Source: Maricaulis virginensis
GTDB taxonomy: Bacteria; Pseudomonadota; Alphaproteobacteria; Caulobacterales; Maricaulaceae
Length of the DNA stretch: 64,000 bases
NCBI RefSeq assembly: GCF_027922185.1
Contig: NZ_BSFE01000006.1
Span: forward strand, 124,001-188,000
Direction of reading: 5' to 3'
Shown here piece by piece: positions 42,473-51,021 of the stretch. The notes under the pieces were generated by a model, which saw only the letters and a program-made list of their open reading frames with translations, had not been told where the DNA came from and did no database searches. The position numbers and the translations under genes are program-made. The number at the start of each line of letters is the position of its first letter. The stretch's first letter is position 1.

Positions 42473-45058
42473 ATGACCATGAGCCGATACAATCCCCGCG
42501 AGGCCGAACCGAAATGGCAATCGGCCTGGGCGGAGCGTGATGCCTTCCGTGCCGGCGGCCCTGAGTCCGGCAAGCCGAAATACTATGTCCTGGAGATGTT
42601 CCCCTATCCGTCGGGGCGCATCCATGTCGGCCACTCCCGCAATTACACGATGGGCGACGTCGTGGCGCGCTACAAGCGCGCCCGCGGCTTTGACGTGCTG
42701 CACCCGATGGGCTGGGACGCTTTCGGCCTGCCGGCGGAAAACGCCGCCCGCGACCGCGGCGTGCATCCGGGCAAGTGGACCTATGGCAATATCGACGTCA
42801 TGCGCAAACAGCTCCAGCGTCTGGGCCTGGCCCTCGACTGGAGCCGCGAGATCGCGACCTGCGACCCGGCCTATTATCGCCATCAGCAGGCCATCTTCCT
42901 GAAGTTCTGGGAAAACGGCCTGGCCTATCGCAAGACGGCGAAGGTCAACTGGGACCCGGTCGACCAGACTGTTCTGGCCAATGAACAGGTGATCGACGGC
43001 AAGGGCTGGCGCTCCGGCGCCGAGGTCGAACAGCGCGAGCTGGACCAGTGGTTCTTCAAGATCACCCAGTATGCCGATGTGCTGACCGATGCCATTGAAG
43101 GCCTCGACCGCTGGCCCGACAAGGTCCGCACGATGCAGTCGAACTGGATCGGCCGGTCGCGCGGTGCCGAAGTCCGCTTTCCGCTGACCGACACCCGTTT
43201 CGGCGAGACGATCGACGTCTTCACCACCCGTCCGGACACGCTGTTCGGGGCGAGCTTCCTGGCCCTGGCGCCCGATCATCCTATCGTGAAGGCGCTGGCG
43301 AAGGACAATCCGCAGATCGAGGCCTTCTGCCAGGATTGCGCCCGCATGGGCACGACGGAAGAAGAGATCGAGAAGGCCCCCAAGAAGGGGATTGATCTGG
43401 GCATCAAGGTCCGCCATCCGTTCGACGAAAGCTGGGAAATCCCGGTCTGGTCGGCGAATTTCGTGCTGTCGGGCTATGGTACAGGCGCGATTTTCGGCTC
43501 GCCCGCCGGCGACCAGCGCGACCTCGACTTTGCCCGCAAATACGGTCTGCCGGTCAATCCGGTGGTGCTGCCGCCCAATGCCGATGCCGCGACGCACACC
43601 ATCGAGGACGAAGCCTTCACCGGCCACGGCACGATCTATAATTCCCGCTTCCTGGACGGGCTCGAGACGCCGGCGGCGATCGAGCGCGCTATCGAGGAAC
43701 TGGAAAAGCTGGACCTCGGCAAGGGCGCGACCAGCTATCGCCTGCGCGACTGGCTGGTCTCGCGCCAGCGCTACTGGGGCTGCCCGATCCCGATCGTGCA
43801 TTGCGCCGATTGCGGCGCCGTGCCGGTGCCGGAAGACCAGCTGCCGGTGGTCCTGCCCGAGGATGTGACGTTCGACCAGCCGTCCAACCCGCTGGAACGC
43901 CATCCGACCTGGAAAAACACGGACTGTCCGAAATGCGGCAAGCCGGCGCGCCGGGAGACCGACACGCTGGACACTTTCGTGTGCTCGTCCTGGTATTTCC
44001 TGCGCTTCACCTCGCCCTGGACCGGGGACGCGCCTTTCGCGCCCGCAGAGGCCGAGCACTGGATGCCGGTCGACCAGTATGTCGGCGGTATCGAACACGC
44101 CATCCTGCACCTGCTCTATGCCCGCTTTTTCACGCGCGCTCTGAATGATTGCGGCCTGATGAAGCTGGACGGCGGCGAGCCTTTCGCCGGCCTGTTCACC
44201 CAGGGCATGGTGACGCACGAGACCTACAAGTCGGCCGATGACAAATGGCTCGGCCCCGACGAGATCGAGGAGCGCGACGGAACGCGTGTCGAGATCGCCA
44301 CCGGCAAGCCGGTGACCGTCGGTGCCATCGAGAAAATGTCCAAGTCGAAAAAGAATGTCGTCGATCTGGATGAGTTCATCGAGAACTATGGCGCCGATGC
44401 GGCACGCTGGTTCGTCCTGTCCGACAGCCCGCCCGAGCGCGATGTCGAATACACCGACAGCGGCGTGGAGGGCGTCTGGCGCTTTATCCAGCGCCTGTGG
44501 ACAACCGTCACCTCGCTGCCCGGGGGCGCCCCGGGGCCCGCAACGATTGCGGCCGACGCCACAGGCGACGCGCTGGAGATCCGCAAGACCGCACACAAGG
44601 CCCTGAAATCCGTTACGGATTCCATCGAAGGTTTCCGCTTCAACTCGGCCGTCGCCCAGGTCCACGACCTGGTCAATGCACTGCGAAAGTTCGAACCGTC
44701 CGATGCGGCCGGTGTGGCCGCCAAGGCGGAAGGTCTGGGCATTCTCGTGCGCATGATCGCCCCCTTCGTACCGCACCTCGCCGAAGAGTGCTGGTCCGTG
44801 CTGGGCGGTGAGGGCCTGGTAATCGACGCGGCCTGGCCAGAGGCCGATCCGGCGCTGCTGGTCGAGGATACGGTGACACTGCCGATCCAGGTCAATGGCA
44901 AGCGCCGCGCCCAGATCGATGTCGCCAAGGGCGCGCCGGAAGACGTGGTCAAGGCGCTCGCCCTGTCGCATGACGGGGTGGTGCGCGCCACCGAAGGGCT
45001 TACAGTGCGCAAGGTGATCGTGGTACCGGACCGGATCGTCAATATCGTCGTGGGGTAG
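42473..45058 (+). CDS. leuS: Leucyl-tRNA synthetase
   Basis: 861 residues, full length class I synthetase. HIGH-type motif FPYPSGRIHVGHSRNY lies near residue 43. The CP1 editing domain spans about 225-415, with GTGAIFGSPAGDQRD; the editing threonine-rich segment appears as TTRPDTLFGASF. The KMSKS loop, EKMSKSKKNVVD, is near residue 620, followed by the anticodon-binding helices and a C-terminal RNA-binding domain. A zinc-type insert, CADCGAV...CPKCGKP, is present at about 445-490. It forms a likely operon with lptE and holA. Confidence 0.97.
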   Translation: MTMSRYNPREAEPKWQSAWAERDAFRAGGPESGKPKYYVLEMFPYPSGRIHVGHSRNYTMGDVVARYKRARGFDVLHPMGWDAFGLPAENAARDRGVHPGKWTYGNIDVMRKQLQRLGLALDWSREIATCDPAYYRHQQAIFLKFWENGLAYRKTAKVNWDPVDQTVLANEQVIDGKGWRSGAEVEQRELDQWFFKITQYADVLTDAIEGLDRWPDKVRTMQSNWIGRSRGAEVRFPLTDTRFGETIDVFTTRPDTLFGASFLALAPDHPIVKALAKDNPQIEAFCQDCARMGTTEEEIEKAPKKGIDLGIKVRHPFDESWEIPVWSANFVLSGYGTGAIFGSPAGDQRDLDFARKYGLPVNPVVLPPNADAATHTIEDEAFTGHGTIYNSRFLDGLETPAAIERAIEELEKLDLGKGATSYRLRDWLVSRQRYWGCPIPIVHCADCGAVPVPEDQLPVVLPEDVTFDQPSNPLERHPTWKNTDCPKCGKPARRETDTLDTFVCSSWYFLRFTSPWTGDAPFAPAEAEHWMPVDQYVGGIEHAILHLLYARFFTRALNDCGLMKLDGGEPFAGLFTQGMVTHETYKSADDKWLGPDEIEERDGTRVEIATGKPVTVGAIEKMSKSKKNVVDLDEFIENYGADAARWFVLSDSPPERDVEYTDSGVEGVWRFIQRLWTTVTSLPGGAPGPATIAADATGDALEIRKTAHKALKSVTDSIEGFRFNSAVAQVHDLVNALRKFEPSDAAGVAAKAEGLGILVRMIAPFVPHLAEECWSVLGGEGLVIDAAWPEADPALLVEDTVTLPIQVNGKRRAQIDVAKGAPEDVVKALALSHDGVVRATEGLTVRKVIVVPDRIVNIVVG

Positions 45059-45065
45059 GAAAACC

Positions 45066-45584
45066 ATGCGTACCAGCCGTCGAGTGATCCTGGGCTCTCT
45101 GGCAGCCTCCCTCACGCTGGCGCTGGGCGCTTGCGGTTTCTCGCCGATGTACGGATCGAGCGCTGTCGGCAGCACGCTGTCCCGGATCCGCGTCGAGACG
45201 GGCGACGAACGGGTCGACTTCCTGCTTCAGGAGGCCCTGATCGACCAGATGGGCTCGCGCCACGCCGATGGCGATCTGACGCTGCGGACGGAGACGGATC
45301 TGGGCGCGACCGGACTGGGCGTCGGTGCCGACGCGATTGTCCGGCGCTTTGCCATCCGGCTTGATGTCGATTATGCGCTCTATCGCGACGGAGAGACCGA
45401 TCCGGTTCTTGTCGGCTCCACCTATGGCGAGGCCTCCTACAATCTGTCAGGGTCCGTCTACGCCTCCATGATCTCCGAACAGGATGCCGAGGCCCGCGCC
45501 GCGCGGATGGCGGCCCAGCGGGTCTCCATGCAGCTTGTGCGGGCGCTGGACGAGATCCAGACCCACGGACCCGCCACGCCATGA
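45066..45584 (+). CDS. lptE: LPS-assembly lipoprotein LptE
   Basis: 172 residues. Twin-Arg-like start followed by a lipoprotein signal with lipobox LGAC near residue 20 and GFSPMYGSS after it, the typical LptE beginning. LptE plugs the LptD barrel in the outer membrane and guides LPS insertion. Weak overall conservation is normal for the family; position directly between leuS and holA is the strongest support. The start is 7 bp after the leuS stop, and the stop overlaps holA by four bases. Confidence 0.9.
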   Translation: MRTSRRVILGSLAASLTLALGACGFSPMYGSSAVGSTLSRIRVETGDERVDFLLQEALIDQMGSRHADGDLTLRTETDLGATGLGVGADAIVRRFAIRLDVDYALYRDGETDPVLVGSTYGEASYNLSGSVYASMISEQDAEARAARMAAQRVSMQLVRALDEIQTHGPATP

Positions 45585-46633
45585 AGGTATCGGCCCGCGA
45601 CGCCGATGCGCGCGTCCGGACCCCGGATCCGGCCATCAAGGCCTATCTGATCTACGGGCCGGATCGCGGCCTCGCTCACGAGCGCGCCGGCACGCTGGTC
45701 AAGTCGATCCTGCCGGATCCGGACGATCCCTTCGCGCTGACCCTTCTCACCGAGGAAGACCTCAAGTCCGATCCGGCCGCGCTTGCCGATGCGATGGTCG
45801 CGATGTCGCTGACCGGTGGTCAGCGCCTGGTCCGGGTCCGGCTCAGCGGCGAGACCGGCGGCGGTCCCGTTGCGGACGTGATTTCTGAAATCGAGAGCGG
45901 CTCTCTCGCGCCGCAAACCGTGCTCGTGGTCGAGTCCGGAGACCTAACGCCGCGAGGGAAGCTTCGGAAAGCCTTCGAACCGGCGAAAAAGGCTTTATCT
46001 ATAGCGTGTTACGCCGACGATGCACGATCTCTCGGAAACCTCGCGGAAGACCTACTCAAGGATGAAGGGCTTTCGATTGCATCCGATGCGCGCATGCTCT
46101 GGCTGCCGCGGCTCGAAGGCGACCGGGCACTCGCCCGCGGCGAGATCGACAAGCTGATTCTCTACAAGGGTCTCCGCGGCCAGCGGGCCGAGGGCGACGA
46201 CACCGTGACGCTCGAGGATGTCGAGGCGATCGCCGCCGACCAGGGCGAGGCCCAGATGGACGCCGTCATCGAGCCCGCCCTGCTCGGACGGCTCGCCGAA
46301 GCCGACAAGGCCTATGTCCGCTCGGTGAGCGCCGGCGGCAGTCCGGTCGCGATCCTGCGCGCGCTGCAGCGGCGGCTCGATCAGATCGGTGTCGTGCAAG
46401 GCTCCGGCGGAGACGATGCGGCCCTGGCACGCTCGGGTGCGCCGCGCTTCGGTCCCCAGGCCGATGCCTTCAAGCGGCAGGTCAGCCTGTGGCGCGGCCG
46501 CCGGCTCGATCATGCGCGGCAACTGGCCTTCCAGGCCGAGCGGGATGTGAAGCGGTCGGGCAGCCCGGCCGAAGCGCTGGTCAGCGAATTGCTGATCCGG
46601 CTGGCGCGCGGCGCCGCACAGGCCAGCCGGTAG
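45581..46633 (+). CDS. holA: DNA polymerase III delta subunit
   Basis: 350 residues, clamp-loader subunit that opens the beta sliding clamp. The N-terminal AAA+-like domain starts YLIYGPDRGLAHERAG in place of a full P-loop, as usual for delta. Later LPRLEGDRALARGEIDKL is the family's most conserved segment, near residue 175. The collar domain is C-terminal. It overlaps lptE by four bases and is convergent with parB. Codons 121-168 (45941-46084) contain an unusual run of rare codons. Confidence 0.93.
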   Translation: MKVSARDADARVRTPDPAIKAYLIYGPDRGLAHERAGTLVKSILPDPDDPFALTLLTEEDLKSDPAALADAMVAMSLTGGQRLVRVRLSGETGGGPVADVISEIESGSLAPQTVLVVESGDLTPRGKLRKAFEPAKKALSIACYADDARSLGNLAEDLLKDEGLSIASDARMLWLPRLEGDRALARGEIDKLILYKGLRGQRAEGDDTVTLEDVEAIAADQGEAQMDAVIEPALLGRLAEADKAYVRSVSAGGSPVAILRALQRRLDQIGVVQGSGGDDAALARSGAPRFGPQADAFKRQVSLWRGRRLDHARQLAFQAERDVKRSGSPAEALVSELLIRLARGAAQASR

Positions 46634-46652
46634 CTCTAGCTTATTGAAGACG

Positions 46653-47582
46653 TCAGGCTGTGCGGTTTCCGGACAGCCGGCGGCAGACATCGTCGAGCTG
46701 TTCGAGCGTCTTGTACTGCACCCGGATCTCGCCGCCCTTGCTGCCATGCCGGATATCGACGGACAGGCCGAGACGGGCCGTGACGTCTGACTCCAGCGCC
46801 CGCGTGTCAGCATCCTTGTCACCAGGCTTGGGCGTCTTGCCGGGCTTGCTGTCAGCGGCTTTTCCGGACTGGGCGTCGCGGGCGAGGCGCTCGGTCTCGC
46901 GCACGGACAGACCTTTTTCGACAATGATGCGGAGCAGTGCTTCCGGATCGGGCGCGGTGGCGATCGCCCGGGCATGACCCGTGCTGATTTCACCGCTGGC
47001 AAGAGACGTCAGGACGGCCTCCGGCAGGGCCAGAAGACGCATCATGTTGGCAACATGGCTGCGGCTTTTCGAGACAGCGCGGGCGACATCGTCCTGGGTG
47101 TGACCGAAGCGATCGATGAGCTGGCGGTAGGCATGCGCCTCTTCCACCGGGTTGAGATCCGAGCGCTGGACGTTCTCGACAATGCCGATTTCCAGCGTTT
47201 CCCTGTCGGTGAGCTCGCGGACGAGCGCGGGAATGTCGTGCAGCCGCGCCTTCTGGGCCGCGCGCCAGCGGCGCTCGCCGGCGACGATCTCATAGGCTTC
47301 GTCCTCGCCCTTGACGGGCCGTACCAGGATCGGCTGAACCACGCCCTTTTCTGCGATCGATTCCGACAGCGCTTCCAGTTCGGACTCGGTGATGGTCTTG
47401 CGCGGCTGGTCCGGATTGGGCCGGATCAGCTCGATCGGCAGGGTGCGCACACCATCACGCGAACGCGGCGCGGAGGCCGGTGCATCACCGCTGTCCGGCG
47501 CGGCATAGTCCTCGGTCTCGACCTCACCCAGAAGGGCGGACAGGCCTCGGCCCAGACGGCGGTTCTTGTCAGTGGATGTCAT
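46653..47582 (-). CDS. parB: Chromosome-partitioning protein ParB
   Basis: 309 residues. The N-terminal LGRGLSALLG stimulates ParA. The CTP-binding/sliding-clamp domain has the boxes EIVAGERRWRAAQ and ENVQRSDLNPVEEA (about 90-140). The helix-turn-helix follows (FGHTQDDVARAVSKSRSHVANMMRLL, about 150-185), and the C-terminal dimer domain is after a Lys/Pro/Asp linker. It loads at parS and spreads. It overlaps parA by four bases (ATGA). The parS sites it should bind are at 48.8-51.0 kb and 55.7 kb. Confidence 0.97.
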   Translation of the reverse strand: MTSTDKNRRLGRGLSALLGEVETEDYAAPDSGDAPASAPRSRDGVRTLPIELIRPNPDQPRKTITESELEALSESIAEKGVVQPILVRPVKGEDEAYEIVAGERRWRAAQKARLHDIPALVRELTDRETLEIGIVENVQRSDLNPVEEAHAYRQLIDRFGHTQDDVARAVSKSRSHVANMMRLLALPEAVLTSLASGEISTGHARAIATAPDPEALLRIIVEKGLSVRETERLARDAQSGKAADSKPGKTPKPGDKDADTRALESDVTARLGLSVDIRHGSKGGEIRVQYKTLEQLDDVCRRLSGNRTA

Positions 47583-48424
47583 GCGGCTTCACCCTGCTCT
47601 TCCCGGCGGCGTTTGCGCTCTTGCTGGACGATTTCCTTGGCCAGGCTGATATAGGCCTGCGATCCGGAGCACTGCAGATCGTAGAGCAGCACCGGCTTGC
47701 CCACGGAGGGCGCTTCAGAGACCCGCACATTGCGCGGTATCATGGTCCTGTAGACCTTGTCGCCGAAATGCTCGCGCACATCGGCAGCGACTTCGGCCGA
47801 GAGATTGTTGCGGCCGTCATACATGGTCAGCACGACGCCCTGGATCTCCAGCTTGGTATTCAGATGGCCGCGCACACGCTCGACGGTGCGCAGGAGCTGG
47901 GACAGGCCCTCGAGGGCGAAGAATTCGCACTGCAACGGCACCAGGATGGCGTCGGCCGCGGTGAGCGAGTTCACCGTCAGCACATTCAGCGAGGGCGGGC
48001 AGTCGATCAGGATATAGTCCAGCCCGTCTTCGTCGTGCGACAGGGCAGCAATGCTCTGGTCGACGGCGCGCTTGAGCCGGTAGGAGCGGCGCTGGTCGTC
48101 AGCCAGTTCCAGCTCGACTCCGGACAGGAGCTGATCGGAGGGCACGATGGACAGGCCCGGCACCACGGTCGGCACCAGAGCGGACTTCAGCGGATCGCCG
48201 CCCACCAGCACGTCATAGGATGTCAGGGTGCGCTTGCTCGGCGGCACGCCCAGTCCCGTTGACGCATTGCCCTGGGGGTCCAGATCGATGATCGCGACCT
48301 TCTGGCGAATGGCCGCCAGGGCAGTCCCCAGATTGATGGCGGTGGTGGTCTTGCCCACCCCGCCCTTCTGGTTGGCGATGGCGATGACGCGGGGCGCTCT
48401 GCGGCGCTCGTTCTTATCGGACAC
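47579..48424 (-). CDS. parA: Chromosome-partitioning ATPase ParA
   Basis: 281 residues. The deviant Walker A KGGVGKTTT near residue 20 carries the signature lysine; Walker A' is IDLDPQGNAS and Walker B DYILIDCPPSL. ParA-ATP coats the nucleoid and draws ParB-parS complexes toward the pole. The predicted start is GTG at 48424 and its first 11 bases overlap the rsmG end, so translation is probably coupled. Together with parB it forms the distal part of the mnmE-mnmG-rsmG-parA-parB operon. Confidence 0.97.
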   Translation of the reverse strand: MSDKNERRRAPRVIAIANQKGGVGKTTTAINLGTALAAIRQKVAIIDLDPQGNASTGLGVPPSKRTLTSYDVLVGGDPLKSALVPTVVPGLSIVPSDQLLSGVELELADDQRRSYRLKRAVDQSIAALSHDEDGLDYILIDCPPSLNVLTVNSLTAADAILVPLQCEFFALEGLSQLLRTVERVRGHLNTKLEIQGVVLTMYDGRNNLSAEVAADVREHFGDKVYRTMIPRNVRVSEAPSVGKPVLLYDLQCSGSQAYISLAKEIVQQERKRRREEQGEAA

Positions 48425-49037
48425 GCTCGACCTCTTTGATGCGCAGGATCACACCGTCGCTCGTCTGACTGGGTATGACTTCAGGATCGACTGTCCAGCT
48501 TTTGCGGGCTTCGGTCAATTCATCCCGGTACTGCCGACCCTTGAAGAAGAGGCCTTCTGCCCCGTTTTTCAACAGGGGCTCGGCATAGCCCAATAATTTA
48601 TTCAACGGCGCGAAGGCGCGCGCGGTGACGAGATCGAACCCTTCCGAGGGATCGAGCATCTCGACCCGCACCGGGCGGGCCTCGGCGTCGAGGCCGAGCT
48701 CCTCGATCACCTTGTGCAGAAAGGCGACCTTCTTGCCCACGGAATCGACCATGACGACACGCGCTGCCTGTCCCCGATCGCGGAAACCGAGCGCCAGGGC
48801 GATGCCCGGAAAGCCGGCCCCCGCACCGAGATCGGCGACGAGACGCGTTTCACGTGAAACAAGCGGCATCAGCTGGAAGCTGTCCAGGGCGTGGCGCTCC
48901 CAGAAGTGATCGAGCGAACTGCGCGCCACGAGATTGGTGTGAGCGCTCGTCTCGACGAGAATCTGCCGCCAGCGGTCGAAGCCGTCGAGCGTTTCACGTG
49001 AAACACCCGTGCGGGCCTGGAAGTCGTCGCGTGTCAC
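48414..49037 (-). CDS. rsmG: 16S rRNA m7G527 methyltransferase RsmG (GidB)
   Basis: 207 residues, normal length. S-adenosylmethionine motif VADLGAGAGFPGIALAL, then VVMVDSVGKKVAFLHKV and VTARAFAPLNKLLGYAEP. It methylates G527 of 16S rRNA. The start is a GTG placed directly after the mnmG stop (TAG then GTG with no gap). Two parS sites are embedded in frame, each encoding V-S-R-E-T: one close to the N-terminus, the other near residue 60. Confidence 0.96.
   Translation of the reverse strand: MTRDDFQARTGVSRETLDGFDRWRQILVETSAHTNLVARSSLDHFWERHALDSFQLMPLVSRETRLVADLGAGAGFPGIALALGFRDRGQAARVVMVDSVGKKVAFLHKVIEELGLDAEARPVRVEMLDPSEGFDLVTARAFAPLNKLLGYAEPLLKNGAEGLFFKGRQYRDELTEARKSWTVDPEVIPSQTSDGVILRIKEVERVR
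48846..48861. promoter_or_regulatory. parS site inside rsmG
   Basis: CGTTTCACGTGAAACA matches the 14-base core GTTTCACGTGAAAC exactly, with one mismatch in the outer pair of TGTTTCACGTGAAACA. ParB-binding palindrome. It lies in the reading frame of rsmG and encodes V-S-R-E-T. Confidence 0.93.
48990..49005. promoter_or_regulatory. parS site inside rsmG (5' end)
   Basis: CGTTTCACGTGAAACA, exact over the 14-base core, located in the codons for residues about 11-16 of RsmG (G-V-S-R-E-T-L). Only 129 bp from the neighbouring parS site. Confidence 0.93.
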
Positions 49038-50897
49038 CTAGCTGGCCTCTTTGCTGAGCCGCTTCACATGCGCCAGAACCGCCGTCAGCGCGCCCGGCGT
49101 AACGCCCTCGATGCGGGAGGCCTGGCCCAGCGTCTCGGGACGCGCGCGCTCCAGCTTCTCGCGGGCCTCGTTCGAGAGGCCACCGACGACGCGATAGTCG
49201 AGATCGCGCGGAAGACGCACCGCCTCGTCCCGGCGGAAGGCGAGAATATCGGCCTGCTGACGATCGATATAACCGGCATAGAGCGCATCGATCTCGATCT
49301 GCTCGACAATGTCCGGCGCGATACCGTCCAGCTCGGGCCAGATCGGCGCAAGGTCGCTCCAGGCGATATCGGGATAGGCGAGCAGCTCGCTCGCCGTGCG
49401 GCGCTTGCCGTCCGCGTTGACAGCGAGACCGTGCGCCTTGGCCTCGTTCGGCGTCAGGGTCAGAGCCTGCACCTGACTGCGGGTCGCTTCGAGCGCCGCC
49501 ATCTTGCCGGTGAAGCGTGTTTCACGTGAAACAGACGCCGCCCCAAGCGCGATCGCTTTCGGCGTGAGGCGCTGGTCTGCATTGTCCGCCCGCAGGGTGA
49601 GACGGTACTCCGCGCGTGAGGTGAACATGCGATAGGGCTCGCTGACCCCGCGTGTGATCAGATCGTCGATCATCACACCGATATAGGCGTCCGACCGGCT
49701 GAGCACGAAAGGCTCGCGCGCCTGGGCGGACAGCGCCGCATTGAAGCCGGCCATCACGCCCTGGGCGGCCGCCTCTTCATACCCCGTCGTGCCATTGATC
49801 TGACCGGCCAGCCAAAGCCCCGCCACGGCGCGCACCTGCAGCGTGGCGTCGAGCTCGCGCGGATCGACATAGTCGTATTCGATCGCATAGCCGTAGCGCT
49901 TGACCTCGACCTGTTCGAGACCCGGCAGGGTCTTCAGGAAGGCGTCCTGGACATGGTCGGGCAGCGAGGTCGAGATGCCATTGGGATAGACGGTGTCATC
50001 GTCCAGACCCTCCGGCTCCAGGAAAACCTGGTGGCTGGTCCGGTCGGCAAAGCGCACCACCTTGTCCTCGATGGACGGGCAATAGCGCGGCCCGCGCCCG
50101 GCAATCGCGCCGGAATAGGCGGCCGAGTGTTCGAGATTTGCAGCGATGATGGCGTGCGTCGCTTCCGTGGTCCGGGAGATCGCGCAGGTGATCTGCGGCA
50201 CCTCGATCCGGTCGGTCAGGAAGGAGAACGGTACCGGCGTTTCGTCCGCCGCCTGCTGTTCCAGTGTGTCCCAGTCGATCGACGATTTCTTCAGCCGCGC
50301 CGGCGTCCCGGTCTTGAGGCGGCCCATCTGCAGCTTTAGCCCGTAGAGCGTCTCGCCCAGACCCACAGCCGGCGCCTCGCCGGTCCGGCCGGCGGGAATA
50401 CGCTCGGCACCACGATGGATCATGCCGCGCAGGAAAGTCCCCGTCGTGAGCACGACAGATGCCGCGGCGTATTCATTGCCCTCCGCGTCCGTCACCCCGA
50501 CGCAGCGGCCCCCATCGATGATCAGGTCCTCGACCGCCGCCGCGCGGATCTCCAGATTCTCCATCGCGGCCAGAACCGACTGCATCGCGGCCTTGTAAAG
50601 CGCCCGGTCGGACTGGGTCCGCGGACCGCGAACGGCGGGCCCTTTGGAGCGGTTGAGCAGACGGAACTGGATCCCCGACGCGTCCGCGACGCGGCCCATG
50701 ACCCCGTCCAGCGCATCCACTTCGCGCACCAGATGCCCCTTGCCCAGACCGCCAATAGCCGGGTTGCAGGACATCTCGCCGATCGTGTCGAGACGATGGG
50801 TCAGCAACAGGGTCGATGCGCCGAGGCGCGCGGCTGCGGACGCGGCTTCACAGCCGGCGTGCCCGCCCCCGATAACGATGACATCCCATTGCTTCAT
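49038..50897 (-). CDS. mnmG: tRNA uridine 5-carboxymethylaminomethyl modification enzyme MnmG (GidA)
   Basis: 619 residues, FAD protein that with MnmE installs cmnm5U at wobble U34. N-terminal FAD motif VIVIGGGHAGCEAASAAARLG, then family signatures CNPAIGGLGKGHLVREVDALDG and KGPAVRGPRTQSDR. TGTFLRGMIH and GRGPRYCPSIEDKV come mid-protein, with the tRNA-binding C-terminal helices to the end. A parS site is embedded near residue 457 (S-V-S-R-E-T). It is cotranscribed with mnmE upstream and rsmG downstream. Confidence 0.97.
   Translation of the reverse strand: MKQWDVIVIGGGHAGCEAASAAARLGASTLLLTHRLDTIGEMSCNPAIGGLGKGHLVREVDALDGVMGRVADASGIQFRLLNRSKGPAVRGPRTQSDRALYKAAMQSVLAAMENLEIRAAAVEDLIIDGGRCVGVTDAEGNEYAAASVVLTTGTFLRGMIHRGAERIPAGRTGEAPAVGLGETLYGLKLQMGRLKTGTPARLKKSSIDWDTLEQQAADETPVPFSFLTDRIEVPQITCAISRTTEATHAIIAANLEHSAAYSGAIAGRGPRYCPSIEDKVVRFADRTSHQVFLEPEGLDDDTVYPNGISTSLPDHVQDAFLKTLPGLEQVEVKRYGYAIEYDYVDPRELDATLQVRAVAGLWLAGQINGTTGYEEAAAQGVMAGFNAALSAQAREPFVLSRSDAYIGVMIDDLITRGVSEPYRMFTSRAEYRLTLRADNADQRLTPKAIALGAASVSRETRFTGKMAALEATRSQVQALTLTPNEAKAHGLAVNADGKRRTASELLAYPDIAWSDLAPIWPELDGIAPDIVEQIEIDALYAGYIDRQQADILAFRRDEAVRLPRDLDYRVVGGLSNEAREKLERARPETLGQASRIEGVTPGALTAVLAHVKRLSKEAS
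49518..49533. promoter_or_regulatory. parS site inside mnmG
   Basis: TGTTTCACGTGAAACA, a perfect 16-base palindrome in the mnmG reading frame, encoding V-S-R-E-T as in both rsmG sites. Confidence 0.95.
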
Positions 50898-50984
50898 GAC
50901 CGGCTCGATCCCGACGCTCTGTCTTGCGGAAAAGGTCGGCCTACATAATGCCCGCGGGCCGTCGAGTCGAGGGGCGGGCCCGCG

Positions 50985-51000
50985 TGTTTCACGTGAAACA
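50985..51000. promoter_or_regulatory. parS site between mnmE and mnmG
   Basis: TGTTTCACGTGAAACA, perfect 16-base palindrome in the 124-bp spacer between the mnmE stop and the mnmG start. Of the four strong sites it is the nearest to the proposed origin, about 10 kb away. Confidence 0.95.
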
Positions 51001-51021
51001 CGCCGCGCGGTTCACGAGAGC

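Noticed and set aside
41912..45175. Minus-strand frame of over 1000 codons opposite leuS
   Set aside because: Shadow of leuS and the DUF3576 gene; no recognisable domain.
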